A stretch of DNA of 64,000 nt from JAYWGN01 sp043778255. GTDB lineage: Bacteria > Bacteroidota > Bacteroidia > Chitinophagales > Chitinophagaceae. The position numbers and the translations under genes are program-made. Positions 8,522 through 16,378 of the stretch are shown here, in pieces (position 1 is the stretch's first letter; the number at the start of each line of letters is the position of its first letter). The notes beneath the pieces were generated by a model that saw nothing but the letters and a program-made list of their open reading frames with translations, was not told the origin of the DNA and searched no databases. The DNA lies in assembly GCA_043778255.1 (NCBI GenBank), contig JAYWGN010000008.1, positions 1-64,000 on the forward strand. The letters are read 5' to 3'.

Positions 8522-9040
8522 ATGCTTACACTTTCGCAATTACAGCCATTGCCTCAATACTTTGATAAATATATGTTGCTCAATAATGATGTAACTGTAC
8601 TAGAAGCTTTACAACAAAGTATAGCTGCTTTGCAAAATGCCCCAATTACTACTTGGCAACTAATTGGGAGCAAAGTATATGCTCCTAACAAATGGACGGT
8701 GAATGATATACTGCAACATATAATTGATACCGAAAGGGTATTTGCCTACCGAGCTACAGCATTTGCCCGTGGCGAAAAAATAGTACAACCCTTTGACGAA
8801 AATAACTATGCAGTACAAGCTAATGCCAATAACAGAACCCTACAAAGCTTAATGGACGAGGCAATTTGTTTACGCCAATCAACTATACATTTATACCAAT
8901 CATTTACCCCTGCAATGCTAAGCAGTACAGGCATTGGCTTTAAAGGCGACTATTCGGTACATGCTATTGGCTACATTATAGCTGGCCACCAACTATGGCA
9001 TACTCAAGTTATCGAAAACAAATATTTTTCTTTAGTGTAA
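8522..9040 (+). CDS. DinB-like four-helix metalloprotein
   Basis: The 172-residue protein fits the DinB_2/YfiT-like superfamily of four-helix-bundle putative metal-dependent proteins. The segment DILQHIIDTERVFAYRATAF near residues 61-80 and the C-terminal GYIIAGHQLWHTQVIENKYF (about 150-169) supply the usual His ligands for one metal ion. Members include bacillithiol- or mycothiol-dependent transferases, but the substrate cannot be read here. The gene has its own promoter (8469-8498) and is followed after 24 bp by miaE, so the two may be co-transcribed. No damage is visible. Confidence 0.8.
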   Translation: MLTLSQLQPLPQYFDKYMLLNNDVTVLEALQQSIAALQNAPITTWQLIGSKVYAPNKWTVNDILQHIIDTERVFAYRATAFARGEKIVQPFDENNYAVQANANNRTLQSLMDEAICLRQSTIHLYQSFTPAMLSSTGIGFKGDYSVHAIGYIIAGHQLWHTQVIENKYFSLV

Positions 9041-9064
9041 CTTTTAATCATTTTTATTAAAAAT

Positions 9065-9673
9065 ATGGAAAATAGCATTGCCGTAAAAAACATATTAGGC
9101 CTACAACTACCAACTGACCCACATTGGGCTAACCTAAGCCATTTGAATATTGAAGAAATATTGGTAGATCATGCATTTTGCGAACAAAAGGCTGCCTTAA
9201 CTTGCATATCGTATATACAACATTATAGCGACCGTACTGAGCTTGTTGATGCTCTGTCGCCCATAGTTACAGAAGAATGGGGGCATTTTAGAATGGTACT
9301 TGCCGAATTGAAAAAAAGGGGATTTAACCTTGGCAAACAACGTAAAGATGAGTATGTAAATAAACTCATTGCATTTCAAAAAAAAGATGGCAGCCCCGAT
9401 GAAAGGTTACTTGATAAGCTACTTATAATGGCAATGATAGAAGCCCGAAGCTGTGAACGATTTAAACGACTAAGCGAACATTTGGATGATGCTTATTTAC
9501 AAAAATTTTATAGAACATTTATGGAAAGCGAAGCAGGGCATTATACCTTATTTATTAACCTTGCCGAGTTGTATATACCCAAAGCTATAGTACGTAGCCG
9601 TTGGCTTAAATGGTTGGAGTATGAAGCAAGTATAATGCAACAAGCTACACCACGTAGTGATCGGTTGCATTAA
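9065..9673 (+). CDS. miaE: tRNA-(ms2io6A37) hydroxylase
   Basis: MiaE is a ferritin-like non-heme diiron monooxygenase that hydroxylates the isopentenyl side chain of ms2i6A at position 37 of tRNAs reading U-starting codons. The two iron-ligand halves are visible: Glu40 (CEQKAA) with Glu71 and His74 (TEEWGHF), then Glu126 (MIEARSCERF) with Glu156 and His159 (ESEAGHY). The length of 202 residues is standard. It follows the DinB-like gene by 24 bp. The tRNA substrates must first be modified by MiaA and MiaB, encoded elsewhere. Confidence 0.93.
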   Translation: MENSIAVKNILGLQLPTDPHWANLSHLNIEEILVDHAFCEQKAALTCISYIQHYSDRTELVDALSPIVTEEWGHFRMVLAELKKRGFNLGKQRKDEYVNKLIAFQKKDGSPDERLLDKLLIMAMIEARSCERFKRLSEHLDDAYLQKFYRTFMESEAGHYTLFINLAELYIPKAIVRSRWLKWLEYEASIMQQATPRSDRLH

Positions 9674-9816
9674 TATTTTTTTACAAAAAAAATAGTGGAA
9701 GCAATTTATTTTTTTGAAAAAAAAATAGATAGACTACCTATACATTTAACCAAAAAAAATGAACTAATATTAATAAAGAATATGTATTAATTTTACAACA
9801 ATCAACTTTACACAAT

Positions 9817-10731
9817 ATGAGTAAGCTACAAGAGGACTTTGAAATAAAATTAACTGGCGACGAAAGTGAAGATACCTCACAAAAACCTACATGGTTCAAA
9901 CGAATAAAAAAAGGAATACTAACTAGCACTGCCGATAAAGGCGAAACACCCGAAGGCTTATGGACCAAATGCCCCGAGTGTAAATTTACCTGTACCACAG
10001 CCGAACTTCGACAAAATAAATTTGTATGCCTCAAGTGCAACTACCACCACCGAATTGGTAGCGACGAATATTTTGAAGTAATATACGACAACAATAAATA
10101 CGAAGAATTATTTGATAACTTGAGAGCCAAAGATCACTTAGGCTTTACCGACCTTAAAAGCTACCAAAAAAGATTGGAAGATATATGGGCAAAAAACGAC
10201 CTAACCGATAGTATGAGGGTTGCAGTAGGCGAAGTAAATGGTAAGCTATTGGTAACTGCTTGTATGGATTTTGAATTTATAGGCGGTAGCCTAGGTAGTG
10301 TAATGGGCGAAAAATTTAGCCGTGCAGTTGATTACTGCATAGCCAACAAATTGCCCTATATGGTTATTAGTAAAAGTGGCGGAGCAAGAATGATGGAGAG
10401 TGCATTTTCGCTTATGCAATTAGCCAAAACAAGTGGAAAACTTAACCAATTATCGGCAGCAAAATTACCCTTTATTTCATTTTTAACCGACCCTAGTTTT
10501 GGTGGTATATCAGCATCATTTGGTATGTTAGGCGATTTGAATATAGCCGAGCCAGGTGCATTAATTGGCTTTGCTGGCCCAAGGGTAATTAAAGAAACCA
10601 TAAAACGTGATTTGCCCGAAGGCTTTCAACGTAGCGAATTTTTGTTGGAGCATGGGTTCCTCGATTTTATAGTTGATAGAAAGGATTTGAAAGACAAACT
10701 CAGCAGCATTATAGGATTAATATTAGAATAA
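9817..10731 (+). CDS. accD: acetyl-CoA carboxylase carboxyltransferase subunit beta
   Basis: AccD forms the carboxyltransferase with AccA and moves the carboxyl group from biotin to acetyl-CoA, giving malonyl-CoA for fatty acid synthesis. The N-terminal zinc ribbon has Cys52-Cys55 (CPEC) and Cys71-Cys74 (CLKC). The crotonase-like carboxyltransferase fold follows, with SKSGGARMMESAFSLMQ near residues 187-203 and the GxxGFAGPRVI segment near 250. The 304 residues are typical. It is the first gene of a tight group: smpB starts 9 bp after its stop. Upstream lies a 143-bp AT-rich gap with TAATTTTA (9788-9795) as a weak promoter candidate. Confidence 0.96.
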   Translation: MSKLQEDFEIKLTGDESEDTSQKPTWFKRIKKGILTSTADKGETPEGLWTKCPECKFTCTTAELRQNKFVCLKCNYHHRIGSDEYFEVIYDNNKYEELFDNLRAKDHLGFTDLKSYQKRLEDIWAKNDLTDSMRVAVGEVNGKLLVTACMDFEFIGGSLGSVMGEKFSRAVDYCIANKLPYMVISKSGGARMMESAFSLMQLAKTSGKLNQLSAAKLPFISFLTDPSFGGISASFGMLGDLNIAEPGALIGFAGPRVIKETIKRDLPEGFQRSEFLLEHGFLDFIVDRKDLKDKLSSIIGLILE

Positions 10732-10740
10732 CAACACAAT

Positions 10741-11178
10741 ATGGCAATTGAAAACAGAGCAGCATATCACCATTATTTTATTGACCAAAAGTTTACTGCT
10801 GGTATTGTATTGGTAGGTACCGAAGTTAAAAGTATTAGAGCTGGTAAAGTGAGTTTTAACGACAGTTATTGCTACTTTGAAAAGCAAGAACTATGGCTCA
10901 AAAGCTTACATATAGCCGAGTATGCATTTGGCAATTATAGCAACCATATACCTACCGCCGACCGCAAATTATTGCTCACCAAAAAAGAATTGAAAAAACT
11001 AGCGGCTAAAATTAAAGATGGTGGACAAACTATAGTACCACTCAAAATATTTTTTAGCGATAAAAGTTTGGTAAAAGTAGAAATAGGTTTAGCCAAAGGC
11101 AAAAAATTATTTGATAAAAGAGAAACCATAAAAGACCGAGATGTAACAAGAGAAATAAAAAGAAAATATGCTTTGTAA
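10741..11178 (+). CDS. smpB: SsrA-binding protein
   Basis: SmpB binds tmRNA and delivers it to stalled ribosomes for trans-translation. The 145-residue protein has the beta-barrel signature GTEVKSIRAGKVSFNDSYC near residues 27-45 and the basic C-terminal tail (KGKKLFDKRETIKDRDVTRE, about 120-139) that enters the mRNA channel. Length is normal. It sits 9 bp after accD and about 60 bp before a DciA-like gene. The tmRNA gene itself is not in this window. Confidence 0.95.
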   Translation: MAIENRAAYHHYFIDQKFTAGIVLVGTEVKSIRAGKVSFNDSYCYFEKQELWLKSLHIAEYAFGNYSNHIPTADRKLLLTKKELKKLAAKIKDGGQTIVPLKIFFSDKSLVKVEIGLAKGKKLFDKRETIKDRDVTREIKRKYAL

Positions 11179-11238
11179 TAGGTGATTAATATTTTTATTT
11201 TTTTTTTAAAAAAATATTTTTTAATACTTTGTAAAATA

Positions 11239-11526
11239 ATGTACGATACCGATATTTCAATAGGCGATGCTATAAGGCTTTACTTAAAAAAAAGTAAGTT
11301 GGGCAACACTATGCAAAGCATTCAAATTACGGCAATATGGGAACAAATAATGGGTAAAACAATTGCAAAATATACCGACAAAATAGAAATATACAATCAT
11401 AAACTAATTATACATACCAAAGTACCAACACTAAAGCAAGAGCTTAATTTTCAGAAACCTAAAATTATAGCATTAGTAAACGAAGCCATGCACGACAATA
11501 TAATAACTGAGGTGGTGGTGAAATGA
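11239..11526 (+). CDS. DUF721 (DciA-like) protein
   Basis: The ATG at 11239 is chosen over an in-frame GTG at 11182 because the intervening codons translate to a Phe/Ile/Lys run from a poly-T tract, and family members begin close to the MYDTDISIGDAIRLYLKK sequence. The 95-residue product has the DUF721 pattern: an N-terminal helix, WEQIMGKTIAKYTDKIEI near residues 32-49, and a strand-rich end (HKLIIHTKVPTLKQELNF). Distant relatives (DciA) help load the replicative helicase; whether this short Bacteroidota form does so is inference. It ends the accD-smpB group. Confidence 0.8.
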   Translation: MYDTDISIGDAIRLYLKKSKLGNTMQSIQITAIWEQIMGKTIAKYTDKIEIYNHKLIIHTKVPTLKQELNFQKPKIIALVNEAMHDNIITEVVVK

Positions 11527-11721
11527 TAAGTGTTGCTGGTTTGGAAATGTTGGTCAATTTTATTTTAAATAATATTAAATACACCTGCCACAATTGCATA
11601 AAAACCTTTACCACACTGCAATACAGGCATAGTTATATAATTGCATCTGCCATTATATACATAATAGTTGTTTAGTACATAATTTGAATAGTTACAATAA
11701 TAATATCTAATCTATATAAAT

Positions 11722-14343
11722 ATGAACTTAAATAACCTAACCATAAAAGCTACCGAAGCTATACAACAAGCACAGCAATTGGCCTACAACCAAACTAACC
11801 CAACTGTTGAAAATGAGCATTTGCTACAAGCATTAATTGAACAAGAGGAGAGTGCTGTAAACTTTTTACTAAAAAAAAATAATGTAACCACAAATGTATT
11901 AGCAACTAAATTAGATGAAGCTATAAAGAAATTGCCCAAAGTTACTGGCGAACCTGCACAGAGCATTGGTAGAGAGGTTAATACAACATTACTTAAAGCA
12001 GCATCATTGCTTAAAGACTTTAACGACGAATTTATAAACCCCGAAATATTATTATTGGCCTTAGTAAAAGGTAATGATAGCACAGCAAAATTTTTGAAAG
12101 ATGCTGGCCTTACCGATAAAGGTTTGGTACTTGCTATAAAGGAACTTAGGCAAGGCAATACTGTAAACTCCGCCACCGAAACACAAGAGTACAATGCACT
12201 AAACAAATATGCTATAAACCTTAACGATGCGGCAAGGCAAGGCAAGCTTGACCCTGTAATAGGGCGTGATGAGGAAATAAGGCGAACCTTACATATACTC
12301 AGCCGACGTAGCAAAAACAATCCTATACTAGTGGGCGAACCTGGAGTAGGCAAAACGGCTATTGCAGAGGGTTTAGCTATGCGAATTATAAATGGCGATG
12401 TGCCCGATAACTTAAAAAGTAAAATAATATTTGCACTCGATATGGGCTTACTTATAGCTGGTGCCAAGTACAAAGGTGAGTTTGAAGAAAGGCTAAAGGC
12501 AGTTATAAAAGAAGTAACCAATAGCGATGGTGACATTATACTATTTATAGATGAAATACATACCCTAGTAGGTGCAGGTGGTGGCGATGGTGCTATGGAT
12601 GCAGCCAATATACTAAAGCCAGCATTAGCCCGTGGCGACCTAAGGGCAATTGGTGCTACCACACTTAATGAGTTCCAAAAGTTTTTTGAAAAAGATAAAG
12701 CATTGGAACGGAGGTTTCAAAAAGTAATGATTGATGAGCCAAGTATAGAAGATGCCGTAAGTATACTACGTGGGCTTAAAGAACGTTACGAAACCCACCA
12801 CCATGTACGTATTAAAGATGAGGCCATAGTAGCTGCTGTAGAGTTGAGTAGCCGATACATTACCGATCGTTTTTTGCCTGATAAGGCAATAGACTTAATG
12901 GACGAAAGTGCCGCCAAGCTTAGGTTAGAGATGAATAGTATGCCCGAAGAACTAGATGAACTTAACCGTAAAATAACTCAACTAGAAATAGAAAGAGAAG
13001 CAATAAAAAGAGAAAATGATGCACCAAAACTAAAGCAACTTAATACCGATATAGCTAACTTAAGTGTGCAACGAGATACCCTAAAAAGTAAATGGACAGC
13101 CGAAAAAGAAATAGTAGAAAAAGTACAAACGGCTAAAGCCGAAATAGAAAACTTAAAGGCACAAGCCGACCGTGCCGAACGTGAAGGTAACTACGGCCTT
13201 GTGGCCGAAATACGCTATGGTAAAGTAAAAGAGCAGGAAGCAATAGCAAAAACATGTAGCGAAGCCCTAACCGAAAGTACCGAAAAAAGACTATTGAAAG
13301 AAGAAGTAGATGCCGAAGATATTGCAGAAAATGTAGCAAAAATAACTGGCATACCTATTACTAAAATGTTGCAAACAGAACGTGAAAAATTATTGCATTT
13401 GGAAGATGAACTGCACCAACGAGTAGTGGGGCAAGAGGAAGCAATAACTGCCGTAGCCGATGCGGTAAGGCGTAGCCGTGCAGGGTTGCAAGATGCTAAG
13501 AAGCCAATTGGTTCATTTATATTTTTGGGTACAACTGGTGTAGGCAAAACAGAATTAGCCAAGGCATTAGCCAGTTATTTGTTTGACGATGAGGCTATGC
13601 TTACCCGAATAGATATGAGTGAGTACCAAGAAAAACATAGTGTAAGCCGCCTTGTAGGTGCACCGCCGGGCTATGTAGGGTACGATGAGGGTGGGCAGCT
13701 AACCGAAGCTGTACGCCGTAAGCCGTATAGTGTAATACTGTTAGATGAAATAGAGAAAGCACACCCCGATGTATGGAATATATTATTGCAAGTATTAGAC
13801 GATGGGCGACTAACCGACAACAAAGGCCGAGTAGTAAACTTTAAAAATACTATTATAATAATGACGAGCAATATGGGTAGCAGCCTTATACAAGATGCCT
13901 TTGAAAATGTAACCGAAAAAAACTTAGCAGCTACCACCGAAAAAGCTAAAACTCAAGTAATGGTATTGCTTAAGGAAACCATACGACCCGAATTTTTGAA
14001 TCGTGTAGATGAAATAATATTATTTACCCCACTACTTAAAAACCAAATAAAAACAATAGTACAAATACAATTAAATACTTTGCAACAACTTGTGGCTAAC
14101 AGTGGCATACAACTACAATTTAGCCAATATGCAGTAGAGTACTTAGCCGATGCAGGGTTCGATATTAGCTTTGGTGCAAGACCACTCAAACGCCTTATAC
14201 AAAAGGTTATAGTAAACGAATTGAGTAAAAAAATATTGGCAGGTACTATTGACAAATCAAAAGTAGTATTGGTAGATGTATTTGATGGAGTAGTAGTATT
14301 TAGAAATGAAAATGGAGTGGCAAAGTTGGAAGATGCGGTATAA
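11722..14343 (+). CDS. clpB: ATP-dependent chaperone ClpB
   Basis: ClpB is a hexameric AAA+ disaggregase that works with DnaK. Domains in order: Clp_N repeats (about 1-145), first nucleotide-binding domain with Walker A GEPGVGKT at 205-212 and Walker B LFIDEIH, the coiled-coil middle domain (about 400-520) that separates ClpB from ClpA/ClpC, the second domain with GTTGVGKT at 603-610, and the D2-small C-terminal domain. The 873 residues are full length. The 195-bp upstream region shows no CIRCE-type inverted repeat and no strong -7 box. No overlap with neighbours; a 246-bp AT-rich gap follows. Confidence 0.97.
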   Translation: MNLNNLTIKATEAIQQAQQLAYNQTNPTVENEHLLQALIEQEESAVNFLLKKNNVTTNVLATKLDEAIKKLPKVTGEPAQSIGREVNTTLLKAASLLKDFNDEFINPEILLLALVKGNDSTAKFLKDAGLTDKGLVLAIKELRQGNTVNSATETQEYNALNKYAINLNDAARQGKLDPVIGRDEEIRRTLHILSRRSKNNPILVGEPGVGKTAIAEGLAMRIINGDVPDNLKSKIIFALDMGLLIAGAKYKGEFEERLKAVIKEVTNSDGDIILFIDEIHTLVGAGGGDGAMDAANILKPALARGDLRAIGATTLNEFQKFFEKDKALERRFQKVMIDEPSIEDAVSILRGLKERYETHHHVRIKDEAIVAAVELSSRYITDRFLPDKAIDLMDESAAKLRLEMNSMPEELDELNRKITQLEIEREAIKRENDAPKLKQLNTDIANLSVQRDTLKSKWTAEKEIVEKVQTAKAEIENLKAQADRAEREGNYGLVAEIRYGKVKEQEAIAKTCSEALTESTEKRLLKEEVDAEDIAENVAKITGIPITKMLQTEREKLLHLEDELHQRVVGQEEAITAVADAVRRSRAGLQDAKKPIGSFIFLGTTGVGKTELAKALASYLFDDEAMLTRIDMSEYQEKHSVSRLVGAPPGYVGYDEGGQLTEAVRRKPYSVILLDEIEKAHPDVWNILLQVLDDGRLTDNKGRVVNFKNTIIIMTSNMGSSLIQDAFENVTEKNLAATTEKAKTQVMVLLKETIRPEFLNRVDEIILFTPLLKNQIKTIVQIQLNTLQQLVANSGIQLQFSQYAVEYLADAGFDISFGARPLKRLIQKVIVNELSKKILAGTIDKSKVVLVDVFDGVVVFRNENGVAKLEDAV

Positions 14344-14545
14344 TAGGAATGTAAGTTTTATAGCTGTACTATATTATTTGTTTTGGTAAGGAAGCTTTCA
14401 AAAAATGATATAAGATATTTAATAGTTATAAAATAAAATTTATTATACATTATGATTTATTAATGGTAATGTTTGTTGTAATTGCCCCAAAACCCTAAGT
14501 TACAAAAAATAATAAATGCTCACATTGTTAATTATCAATTATCCA

Positions 14546-14572
14546 TTGTCAATTTTGAAAGCACTATCTTTA
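14546..14572 (+). promoter_or_regulatory. candidate promoter of the nucleotidyltransferase two-gene unit
   Basis: TTG at 14546-14548, 16 bases, then TATCTTTA at 14565-14572 (one mismatch to TAnnTTTG), 17 bases before the ATG at 14590. The -33 element lies within a run of short AATTATC/ATTGTC motifs. Confidence 0.4.
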
Positions 14573-14589
14573 TAATGTATAAATAGTAT

Positions 14590-14796
14590 ATGAATACCAC
14601 CAACCAAGATGAAGCAATAAAAAATGCATTTGAAATAAACCCATCTGCTTTTTATGAAAAAGCCGAGGTAGATTTATTAAAAGAAAATTTGCTAAAAACA
14701 CATGCTGAACGATTTTGGGACTTTACCAAGCTATATAAACTAAGTAAGATGTTACAAAATGCTACAATTACCCATCAACCTTTTAAAGAAAAATAA
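14590..14796 (+). CDS. small protein paired with a nucleotidyltransferase; candidate antitoxin
   Basis: A 68-residue, charged, helix-predicting protein (…LLKENLLKTHAERFWDFTKLYK…, about 28-50) with no signal peptide. Its TAA overlaps the ATG of the next gene (TAATG, 1 base), so the two are translationally coupled. A small helical protein directly before a minimal nucleotidyltransferase-fold protein is the layout of MNT/HEPN- and AbiE-like toxin-antitoxin systems. I recall similar pairs in Bacteroidota but cannot name the family. Its role as antitoxin or partner is inferred from the layout alone. Confidence 0.6.
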   Translation: MNTTNQDEAIKNAFEINPSAFYEKAEVDLLKENLLKTHAERFWDFTKLYKLSKMLQNATITHQPFKEK

Positions 14797-15278
14797 TGGA
14801 TGTTTTTGATGAAGTATTTTTAAAATTTTGGAATGCACTAAATAGTAATGGTGTGAGGTATATTATGGTGGGTGGCTTTGCTAATATTATACATGGCAAT
14901 AATAGACTTACTCATGTTATGGATATGTGGATAGATGATACATTGCATAATAGAAATAATTTGATTAAAGCTTTCAAGCAAGCTGATATGGGAGATTATT
15001 CTATGTTGGCAACCATACAAATAATACCTGGCTGCACTGATTTTAGGCTGCCAAATGGAATGAGATTAGATTTACTAATTGAAATGAAAGGTATTGAAGA
15101 TTACACATTTGATGAATGTTTAGAATTAGCTACAAAGGCAAAAATAAATGAATTGATAGTTCCGTTTTTACACATTAATCATTTAATTGCTAATAAAAAG
15201 GCAATTAATAGACCTAAAGATAAAATTGATATTGCAGCATTAGAACAAATTAAAATGCTTAGAAACAATAATTTGTAA
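14796..15278 (+). CDS. nucleotidyltransferase-fold protein (MNT/AbiEii-like), candidate toxin
   Basis: The 160-residue protein matches the minimal nucleotidyltransferase fold: GG at 26-27 (MVGGFANIIHG), Arg37 and Thr39, then VMDMWID at 41-47, and RLDLL at 90-94 with third-carboxylate candidate Asp92. In active family members the segment after R-x-T-x reads D-h-D-h-W; here the first Asp is Val41 (codon GTT, one change from GAT), while Asp43 remains. So one of the two metal-binding aspartates seems lost, which could make this copy inactive or a regulatory pseudoenzyme. It overlaps the upstream small gene by one base. Active relatives transfer nucleotides to RNA or protein targets. A hairpin at 15301-15336 may end the unit. 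Confidence 0.7.
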   Translation: MDVFDEVFLKFWNALNSNGVRYIMVGGFANIIHGNNRLTHVMDMWIDDTLHNRNNLIKAFKQADMGDYSMLATIQIIPGCTDFRLPNGMRLDLLIEMKGIEDYTFDECLELATKAKINELIVPFLHINHLIANKKAINRPKDKIDIAALEQIKMLRNNNL

Positions 15279-15300
15279 TGTAATTACTAACCAGCCATTG

Positions 15301-15336
15301 AGGGAGTACTTACTTATATAAATAAGCTACTCCTTT
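15301..15336 (+). terminator. weak terminator-like hairpin
   Basis: GGGAGTA near 15302-15308 can pair with TACTCC at 15328-15333, and CTTAT near 15313-15317 with ATAAG at 15322-15326; TTTAATT follows. The stem is interrupted, so this is a weak call. Confidence 0.35.
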
Positions 15337-15363
15337 AATTAATTAATATTTTATCTTGCAGCA

Positions 15364-16290
15364 ATGAAAGGGTTTTATATACTTATACTATTATTTATTG
15401 GTCAGCTATTACAAGCTCAGGATACAGCTATTACATTTGAAAAAAGAGTATTTGTAATGCCTGTGGCAGTAGTACGTAGCAATTTGAATGTACCAAGTTT
15501 TATTAAATATGTACAAGCTGATACTAGTTTTTATAAAGCATTTAAAAACCTCAAAATACTTAATTTTAGTGCTATTAATGATATACGAATGCAAGATAAA
15601 AATAGCATAACATTAGCCACTTTGCATAGTACTACTAAGCAAGTACGTACTGCCAATTGCCGTAGTACAATTATAGAGCAGGAGGCAACCACAGGCAACT
15701 TTTATACCAAACAAAAAAAATATAATTATACCACCGCCGAAATGTATGCGGGGTTACTATTTGCTATACCAAAAAAGTGCGATGAAACTAATATTGTTGG
15801 CGATGGTAAAGTACCTACTCAAGGGCTTAGTGGTATGCAACGGCATGAGCAGCAGCTTAAAATGTTGTTTTTTAACCCAGGTCGCCGTATAGATGGTATT
15901 CCGCTTATGGGTAACAAAACAGCTCTGTTTGATACCGAATTAAGCAAGTATTATAACAACTTAATTGATTATGAACTATACCAAAATAAATACTGCTATA
16001 AGTACACCATAATAGCCCGTGACAGCCTAACTAAAGCAGAGCGAAGTAATATAGTAATAGATGAAATGACCACATGGTTTGATGCCACAACTTTACAAAT
16101 AATGGGGCGTAACTACACCCTTAGTTACAATGCAGGAGTGTATGATTTTAAAGTAACTATGCAAGTAGAAATGACCACCTATAACAACCTCACCGTGCCT
16201 AGCTTAATTCGTTACAAAGGGAATTGGGATGTAGCTTTCAAAAAAAGAGAAAGAGGAATATTTACTGCCACACTATTTAATTTTAACTAA
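15364..16290 (+). CDS. hypothetical secreted protein
   Basis: A 308-residue protein with a Sec signal peptide (MKGFYILILLFIGQLLQAQ, cleavage after about 19). No lipobox Cys, no sorting domain at the C-terminus. The mature part is beta-rich, with repeated Tyr/Thr-Phe strands toward the end (GRNYTLSYNAGVYDFKVTMQ, about 243-262), resembling lipid-binding or GLPGLI-like periplasmic proteins, but no family was recognised with confidence. It stands between the nucleotidyltransferase unit and priA, on the same strand, without overlap. Function unknown. Confidence 0.7.
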   Translation: MKGFYILILLFIGQLLQAQDTAITFEKRVFVMPVAVVRSNLNVPSFIKYVQADTSFYKAFKNLKILNFSAINDIRMQDKNSITLATLHSTTKQVRTANCRSTIIEQEATTGNFYTKQKKYNYTTAEMYAGLLFAIPKKCDETNIVGDGKVPTQGLSGMQRHEQQLKMLFFNPGRRIDGIPLMGNKTALFDTELSKYYNNLIDYELYQNKYCYKYTIIARDSLTKAERSNIVIDEMTTWFDATTLQIMGRNYTLSYNAGVYDFKVTMQVEMTTYNNLTVPSLIRYKGNWDVAFKKRERGIFTATLFNFN

Positions 16291-16337
16291 AAAGTAATAC
16301 TGCATAATTATTAATTACTAAGTAATGCTTAAAATTG

Positions 16338-16345
16338 TAAATTTG
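16338..16345 (+). promoter_or_regulatory. -7 promoter box of priA
   Basis: TAAATTTG, an exact fit to TAnnTTTG, 33 bases before the TTG start of priA. It supports a transcript that begins just upstream of that start. Confidence 0.5.
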
Positions 16346-16378
16346 TATTCAGCATTTTTTACAAAAAAAAATTGACTA

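Noticed and set aside
11784..12662. Long minus-strand open frame (292 codons) opposite clpB
   Set aside because: It lies wholly within clpB on the other strand, is rich in Ser/Leu/Ile as expected from antisense reading, and shows no motif, promoter or homologous pattern.
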